Assembly: GCA_003485765.1 (NCBI GenBank)
Contig: DNHS01000011.1
Span: 94,277 to 152,998 of the forward strand
Direction: 5' to 3'
Source: Candidatus Omnitrophota bacterium
Lineage (GTDB): Bacteria; Omnitrophota; Gorgyraeia; Gorgyraeales; Gorgyraeaceae
DNA: 58,722 nucleotides
Numbering within the stretch: the first letter of the stretch is position 1; each line of letters opens with the position of its first letter. The notes under the pieces were generated by a model. It had not been told where the DNA came from. It searched no databases and saw only the letters and a program-made list of their open reading frames with translations. This document shows, piece by piece, positions 58,451-58,722 of the stretch. A program made the position numbers and the translations under genes.

Positions 58451-58722
58451 ATGATTATAAATAAACGATTTTTTGCTGTTTTACTTTTAGTATTTGTTTC
58501 TCTTGCCATGTCCGGATGCTCAGTTACTTTTCAGATGAGACATAAGAGCGACGTGGATAAGTTGGCCTCGCTTGGGAATGAGATAGATGACCTAAATGCA
58601 AGGCTAAACGAATTGCAGGATCAAAAAGAGGAAGAATTATCTGAACTGGAAAAGGCAAAAAAGCTTCTTGAAGAGAGATTAAAGCAGGAAATAGACGATA
58701 AGAGCGTGCGGCTTGAGATGGC
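58451..58722 (+). CDS. Lipoprotein with coiled coil, cut off by the window end
   Basis: Ninety codons are visible. An N-terminal signal sequence with a lipobox (LAMSGC, Cys23) marks a lipoprotein. After SVTFQMRHKSDVDKL comes a heptad-rich, strongly charged stretch (LNARLNELQDQKEEELSEL, then AKKLLEERLKQEID), a clear coiled coil. The gene has its own promoter and AAAAGGGGG ribosome binding site. An OmpA/Pal-type peptidoglycan-binding domain could follow outside the window, but nothing shows it here. Confidence 0.75.
   Translation, partial: MIINKRFFAVLLLVFVSLAMSGCSVTFQMRHKSDVDKLASLGNEIDDLNARLNELQDQKEEELSELEKAKKLLEERLKQEIDDKSVRLEM

Overview
The window is 58.7 kb of bacterial chromosome, moderately AT-rich by eye, with 57 recognisable protein genes all on the + strand and packed with ATGA/TAATG overlaps and very short gaps. 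It encodes almost a full kit for a lipopolysaccharide outer membrane (Kdo synthesis and transfer, lipid A kinase and acyltransferases, heptosyltransferases, LptA/B/C/D), so the cell is a Gram-negative diderm. My best guess for the host is an uncultured lineage such as Omnitrophota. That rests on LPS genes mixed with a pilus/type II secretion machine, the membrane pyrophosphatase, the many domain fusions and the many small repeats; it is an inference with no database search behind it.

Layout. 34-2139: outer-membrane LPS assembly protein LptD. 2148-9765: sugar-nucleotide enzymes (UDP-glucose and UDP-HexNAc dehydrogenases, RmlA/B/C-like proteins, 4-epimerase, GDP-mannose dehydratase, UDP-xylose synthase), then a Wzi-like outer-membrane protein (to 11348). 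11431-12984: PilZ protein, glutamate racemase, QueD. 12988-25215: Kdo transferase, LpxK, an acyltransferase/ELM1 fusion, a GT4/GT9 fusion, a GT4, a polysaccharide deacetylase, three more GT9 heptosyltransferase-type enzymes and a DUF3108 lipoprotein. 25307-32038: a deoxyhypusine-synthase-like protein, heptose kinase, and the Kdo set kdsB-pyrG-kdsA-kdsD-kdsC. 32138-46780: a hybrid histidine kinase, three single-domain response regulators, and a type IV pilus/type II secretion system (PilB, PilC, major pilin, four minor pilins, PilM-PilN fusion, PilO, PilP), interrupted by a YfhO-like membrane protein and a GT2. 46832-49279: second lipid A acyltransferase, LptC-LptA fusion, LptB. 49300-58380: trigger factor without its PPIase domain, ClpP, class V aminotransferase, SerA, a homocitrate/Re-citrate synthase-like enzyme, PurA and a membrane pyrophosphatase. 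A cut-off lipoprotein gene ends the window.

How it works together. The kds genes make CMP-Kdo, with CTP synthase inside the operon supplying the CTP. WaaA adds Kdo to lipid A phosphorylated by LpxK and acylated by two LpxL-type enzymes. HldA and the GT9 enzymes build a heptose-type core, the nucleotide-sugar block feeds outer glycans, and Lpt proteins export the product. The kinase, the receivers and PilZ are plausible regulators of surface motility or secretion.

The most unusual content is small repeats. There is a family of five 43-bp nested palindromes whose paired arms show compensatory base changes. Degenerate heptanucleotide tandem arrays are threaded in frame through waaA, lpxK, the acyltransferase/ELM1 gene and the YfhO gene, and one covers a pilin start codon. 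There is an octamer array, a 28-bp perfect palindrome inside a glycosyltransferase gene, a cruciform-like 66-bp element in the YfhO gene, and a 174-bp inverted-repeat element replacing the start of a minor pilin gene. No rRNA, tRNA, CRISPR array, integrase or transposase gene was seen. No gene-free stretch exceeds 300 bases.
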